Part shown: in pieces, positions 6,375-9,050 of the stretch
Layout: each line of letters begins with the position of its first letter
How positions within the stretch are numbered: the first letter of the stretch is position 1
Assembly (NCBI GenBank): GCA_964517975.1
Contig: CAZFDM010000202.1
Location: 1-9,050, forward strand
Length of the DNA stretch: 9,050 bases
Direction: 5' to 3'
DNA from: JBBIRM01 sp964517975
Lineage (GTDB): Bacteria; Desulfobacterota; BSN033; UBA1163
The notes under the pieces: model-generated
What the model was told of the DNA's origin: nothing
Database searches by the model: none
Seen by the model: the letters and a program-made list of their open reading frames with translations, nothing else
Program-made: the position numbers and the translations under genes

Positions 6375-7154
6375 ATGGCTAAAAAGATTTTTACTCCTAT
6401 AAGCGAAAAAGATGTAACTCGGGCCATTGTGGATAGTTTTGCAAAGCAGTTTATTGAATATGTAGAAAGTGATTGTTTGATCATTGGAGGGGGACCAAGT
6501 GGGTTGATGGCTGGGAGGGATCTAGCATTAAAAGGTTTAAAGACTCTCATTGTAGAGCGAAATAATTATATTGGTGGAGGATTCTGGATTGGTGGATACC
6601 TTATGAATAAAGTGACCGTTAGGGAACCTGGGCAGAAAATCCTTGAAGAATTAGGGATCCCTTATGAAGAGGTGACTCGAGGTCTTTATGTGGCTGATGG
6701 TCCTCATGCCTGTTCAAAGTTAATTTCTTCAGCCTGTGATGCCGGAGTTAAATTTGCAAATATGACCATTTTTGATGATGTGATTTTAAGGGAGGGGAAT
6801 CGAGTCTGTGGGGCCGTGGTTAACTGGACTCCTGTACAGGCTCTTCCTCGTGAAATTACCTGTGTTGATCCAATTGCCCTCGAGGCAAAAGTGGTGGTAG
6901 ATTCCACAGGCCATGATGCCTGTGTAGTTAAGAAACTTGAGGAGAGAGGTATTCTTAAAACATCTGGTTATGGAGCGATGTGGGTGGAACAATCAGAAGA
7001 CCTTGTTGTGGAACATACTGGAGAGGCTCATCCAGGACTTATTGTTACAGGAATGGCTGTAGCAACGACCTATGGTCTTCCAAGAATGGGGCCGACTTTT
7101 GGAGCAATGTTACTTTCTGGTCGGAAAGGAGCTCAGGTCATTCTTAAAAAATGA
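6375..7154 (+). CDS. thi4: Thi4-family thiazole synthase
   Basis: A 259-residue Thi4 protein, which builds the thiazole phosphate half of thiamin from NAD, glycine and sulfur with iron. It has the dinucleotide-binding site LIIGGGPSGLMAG (~35-47), ERNNYIGGGFWIGG, NWTPVQ, DSTGHDA and the C-terminal PRMGPTFGAMLLSG block. The residue before VDP is C163. In yeast THI4 the matching residue, Cys205, gives up its own sulfur (single turnover), whereas characterised archaeal enzymes have histidine there and use sulfide. The yeast His200 position is proline here. AGGAGG (6358-6363) lies 11 nt before the ATG, partly inside a short AGGATCCT palindrome. I see no TPP riboswitch upstream. Location after cysM fits shared sulfur supply. 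Codon use is more AT-rich than in cysM. Confidence 0.9.
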   Translation: MAKKIFTPISEKDVTRAIVDSFAKQFIEYVESDCLIIGGGPSGLMAGRDLALKGLKTLIVERNNYIGGGFWIGGYLMNKVTVREPGQKILEELGIPYEEVTRGLYVADGPHACSKLISSACDAGVKFANMTIFDDVILREGNRVCGAVVNWTPVQALPREITCVDPIALEAKVVVDSTGHDACVVKKLEERGILKTSGYGAMWVEQSEDLVVEHTGEAHPGLIVTGMAVATTYGLPRMGPTFGAMLLSGRKGAQVILKK

Positions 7155-7175
7155 ATAAAAATTGATGAATTAAAA

Positions 7176-7976
7176 GTGGATTTCATAACTGGGCAAATTC
7201 CATTATGGTTTGAAATTTATGAAGAAGGGGATCTTAAGAGGGTAAATCTAAATGAATTAAAAGATTATGTCCGAGAGACCACAGGGATAAGAGTTTTCCT
7301 TTGTGGAAATATCTATGAAAGTATTTCAACAGAACAGATCGAGATGATTGCTCAAAAGATGGCTCAATTAAGAATCAACGATCCTCAGAAAGGGATTTTC
7401 CCTAAAAAACCTTTGGATGGAGAGGTAGCTTATGAGAAAGAGAGAATAAGTGATCGGGAATGGAAATCATTTGGGATTCTATATGAGGGGATATTATACC
7501 AAAAACTTTTGGCGGTTTTTCCTTTAAAGGGGAGTTTAGACGAAAGATATTGTTCAATTCTTATAACCAATCAACTGATAGGAACGTGGGATCAAAATGA
7601 TCACCGATATCATATCCGGACGAGCATTTATGGTTTTCCCCATATTATTTCGGTTCCAGGATTGGTTATGGCTCCCGCAAAGCCAAGAGAATTTTATGTC
7701 AAGAGACAGATGGGGGTACCCATAGAGATATTAAAAGAGGAATACAGAGGGAGATTCCTTGACCATGAGGATTCAAGAATAACCGAGGTAATAAAAGGGT
7801 ATATAATGCAAGCCTTCTTCTATCAAATAATGGAAAATCCTTTCTGTGAGGATCAGGACTGCCGCCTTTTTAATGCTCATTGGCAAGAAGAGATGATTCA
7901 CGCTCAACTAAACGGAAAGTATGAATTTTGCCACAGACATGAATCCATTCTGAAGAAGATTAAAAATCGAACATAG
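7176..7976 (+). CDS. Unrecognised Cys/His-rich protein, possibly a putative metallopeptidase-like family
   Basis: A 266-residue soluble protein with no signal peptide. I do not recognise it firmly. The N-terminal ~60 residues look like a small alpha/beta unit; the middle contains a two-strand-rich stretch (YCSILITNQLIGTWD, then HYR-like basic residues and YGFPHIISVPG). The C-terminus carries a cluster likely to bind metal: FCEDQDCRLFNAHWQEE followed by FCHRHE. This recalls the Cys-rich end of archaemetzincin-like peptidases and the uncharacterised DUF6775 group, but no HExxH catalytic motif is visible, so the link is tentative. It starts 21 nt after thi4 and is probably co-transcribed. The start is uncertain: GTG at 7176 has no clear ribosome site, and an ATT at 7161 in the same frame would add five residues. 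Confidence 0.7.
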   Translation: MDFITGQIPLWFEIYEEGDLKRVNLNELKDYVRETTGIRVFLCGNIYESISTEQIEMIAQKMAQLRINDPQKGIFPKKPLDGEVAYEKERISDREWKSFGILYEGILYQKLLAVFPLKGSLDERYCSILITNQLIGTWDQNDHRYHIRTSIYGFPHIISVPGLVMAPAKPREFYVKRQMGVPIEILKEEYRGRFLDHEDSRITEVIKGYIMQAFFYQIMENPFCEDQDCRLFNAHWQEEMIHAQLNGKYEFCHRHESILKKIKNRT

Positions 7977-8075
7977 AAATATCAATTTCAATAAAGGAGT
8001 TAAAAGAATTTTGCCTACAGAACCTAATGATTTAGTCCCGTTGGCTAAGGGCCTTATATAAGATTACAGAGGAGA

Positions 8076-8146
8076 TGGCTCTCGGTTAAATACTTGATGC
8101 TAAAACCTTCACCCCCCCTAAGGGTTAGCGGTTTGACCGAGAGCCA
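8076..8146 (+). promoter_or_regulatory. Structured leader element, copy 1
   Basis: An 11-bp perfect stem, TGGCTCTCGGT (8076-8086) with ACCGAGAGCCA (8136-8146), extends inward with A-T and wobble pairs (8087-8091 with 8131-8135). Inside, GCTAA (8099-8103) pairs with TTAGC (8125-8129), and CCTT (8106-8109) with AAGG (8120-8123) closes a 10-nt C-rich loop, CACCCCCCCT. The element ends 25 nt before the ATG of the small secreted protein. A second copy with the same layout precedes the next gene. It matches no riboswitch class I know. The region 7977-8075 before it holds only a short, doubtful reading frame. Confidence 0.55.
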
Positions 8147-8171
8147 CCCTCACTAATAATGGAAAAGTTAT

Positions 8172-8432
8172 ATGAATTTTATAGCTTCTTTTATTATTTT
8201 GGGAATCCTTCTTTCCTATGTTCCTTCCATTCCTACACATATTTGCGAAGAGACGGGACAATTTAACGGTGTCAATTTAGATTGTGGGAGCCTCTTTCAT
8301 TGTCCATTCATTATAGAGCATGGAATTTCAGAAAACCTCCATCTTCCTTTAAAGGGACGAATGGTTTTAATTAATCAATTTCCTAATTTACAACTGATTC
8401 CCCGCTTCATATTTCATCCTCCAAAAATTTAA
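8172..8432 (+). CDS. Small secreted Cys/His protein of a probable metal-efflux locus
   Basis: An 86-residue protein, not recognised by family. Residues 1-20 form a hydrophobic signal-like segment. The mature part has three cysteines (C25, C38, C44) and nearby histidines (H23, H43, H50) within GVNLDCGSLFHCPF, followed by PLKGRMVLINQFPN and a FHPPK tail. That arrangement suggests metal binding or a disulfide in the periplasm. GGAAAAG ahead of the ATG is a modest ribosome site. The gene lies between two copies of the structured leader element and ahead of a TolC/CusC-like gene, which fits the small accessory proteins often found at the head of metal-efflux operons. No function can be assigned. 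Confidence 0.6.
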   Translation: MNFIASFIILGILLSYVPSIPTHICEETGQFNGVNLDCGSLFHCPFIIEHGISENLHLPLKGRMVLINQFPNLQLIPRFIFHPPKI

Positions 8433-8591
8433 GAGTTAAAAACAATGGAAGGAGGAGTGAAGGGCGTATTTGAAAATTAAGGTCTTTATCTTTAAAAAAT
8501 ACATAATTTACCCTATTTACCCAAATCCTGGTTGTTAATAAGTTAAAATAAACGAACGGTTGTAGGGTAATTAATCATTTTTTGGATAAAG

Positions 8592-8687
8592 AAAAAGGCT
8601 CTTGGCAAGGGACCGAATATTTTGGTCCAATGCGCAAAACCTTCATCCCCCTAAAGGTTTTGGCTAATGTCAAGAGCTTTTTCCTTT
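8592..8687 (+). promoter_or_regulatory. Structured leader element, copy 2
   Basis: Outer stem GCTCTTG (8598-8604) pairs with CAAGAGC (8671-8677) and is prolonged by an A run on the left with a T run on the right, with a one-base bulge. Inside are a small hairpin, GGACC with GGTCC (8610-8614 and 8624-8628), and AAAACCTT (8636-8643) paired with AAGGTTTT (8654-8661) around a 10-nt loop, CATCCCCCTA. Outer stem sequence and loop match copy 1. The T run after the right arm could make it a terminator or attenuator. ACCTTC (8639-8644) is also complementary to GAAGGT (8695-8700), the ribosome site of the downstream gene, allowing a switch in translation. Confidence 0.55.
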
Positions 8688-8709
8688 ATAGAAGGAAGGT
8701 GATTTAATT

Positions 8710-9050
8710 ATGGCGAGATATCCTAATTTAATTAAAAAGATTTTTTTATGTATTTTCATTCTACTGCCTTTATTTTCTTATGCCCAGACAGAAAAGGGAA
8801 CCGTCAATCTGAATCAATTAATTGAGGAGGCCCTTCAGAATAATCCTGAAATTCTTGCCTCGAAAAAGAAATGGGAAGCCTTTAAAGAGAGAGTTCCTCA
8901 GGCCCGTGCCCTTCCAGACCCAATGTTAGGTTTCGGAATCATCAGTCTTCCAACCAATTTCAGTTTCAGGGACGAAGATATGACGATGAAAGAGATTTCA
9001 ATATCACAGATGTTTCCCCTTTTTGGAAAGAGGAGATTGATGGGGGAGAT
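8710..9050 (+). CDS. TolC/CusC-family outer-membrane efflux protein, N-terminal part
   Basis: The first 113 codons of a TolC-family channel cut by the window edge. Residues 1-25 are a signal peptide (LIKKIFLCIFILLPLFSYA, cleavage before Q26). The mature start is typical: VNLNQLIEEALQNNPEI, then a helix, then RALPDPMLGFGI and ISQMFPLFGKRRL. The DPML...QMFPLFGKR pattern resembles the heavy-metal (CusC/CzcC) branch, whose members are usually followed by membrane-fusion and RND pump genes; those would lie beyond 9050. GAAGGAAGGT (8691-8700) is the ribosome site. The metal specificity cannot be told from this fragment. Confidence 0.85.
   Translation, partial: MARYPNLIKKIFLCIFILLPLFSYAQTEKGTVNLNQLIEEALQNNPEILASKKKWEAFKERVPQARALPDPMLGFGIISLPTNFSFRDEDMTMKEISISQMFPLFGKRRLMGE

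Noticed and set aside
2069..7154. Alternative genetic code in which UGA is always an amino acid
   Set aside because: The JAMM gene (4702-4704), cytochrome gene (5235-5237) and thi4 (7152-7154) end at UGA at the normal ends of their products, so UGA still acts as stop.
8011..8061. Small reading frame from TTG 8011 after AAGGAG, ending at TAA 8061
   Set aside because: It encodes only 16 residues with no family resemblance. It may be a decayed remnant or a leader, but the evidence is too thin to annotate.
8076..8687. Integron attC sites or a CRISPR array
   Set aside because: The elements lack the RYYYAAC...GTTRRRY arrangement in the right order, differ in length and interior, and only two copies exist without regular spacers.

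Overview
The window reads as part of a Gram-negative bacterial chromosome. The evidence is a TolC-type outer-membrane channel at the right edge, exported proteins with signal peptides, and strong AGGAGG-type ribosome sites. Two in-frame UGA codons at catalytic cysteine positions suggest a lineage that makes selenoproteins. The content (c-type cytochrome, rhodaneses, carrier-protein cysteine synthesis) would suit an anaerobic or microaerophilic, sulfur-active group such as Desulfobacterota or a relative, but this placement is a guess. All supported genes are on the + strand.

Left and centre (188-6341): a sulfur-assimilation cluster. The order is a threonine-synthase-family PLP enzyme; a MoaD/ThiS-like sulfur carrier fused to a NIL domain; a rhodanese-MoeB/ThiF E1-like activating enzyme; an exported two-domain rhodanese (SseA type); a JAMM/Mec-type zinc peptidase; a periplasmic monoheme cytochrome c; and a CysM-type cysteine synthase. 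This matches the logic of the mycobacterial CysO-CysM-Mec route. There, an E1 activates a Gly-Gly carrier, the carrier takes sulfur as a thiocarboxylate, CysM transfers it to activated serine to make a carrier-cysteine adduct, and a JAMM protease frees cysteine. Here the Gly-Gly is internal, at residues 90-91 ahead of the NIL domain, so a processing cut would be needed first.

The most striking feature is that both the E1 gene and the following rhodanese gene appear to be broken by a UGA (3029-3031 and 4151-4153). In each case the UGA sits where the family has its catalytic cysteine, the frame continues with conserved family sequence to a later stop, and a hairpin with an AGUU-starting loop lies 20-25 nt downstream. 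I annotate both as full-length selenocysteine proteins (407 and 326 residues) and not as pseudogenes. Several neighbours end properly at UGA, so general UGA reassignment is unlikely.

Right-centre (6375-7976): a Thi4-family thiazole synthase with a cysteine at the position of the yeast sulfur-donor Cys205, followed by an unrecognised Cys/His-rich protein possibly related to putative metallopeptidases. This part is visibly more AT-rich than the cysteine-synthesis core.

Right edge (about 8050-9050): a small secreted Cys/His protein and the start of a TolC/CusC-like channel, probably the beginning of a metal-efflux locus. Each is preceded, about 25-32 nt upstream of its ATG, by a copy of the same structured element (long outer stem plus an inner hairpin with a C-rich loop), a candidate undescribed cis-regulatory RNA.
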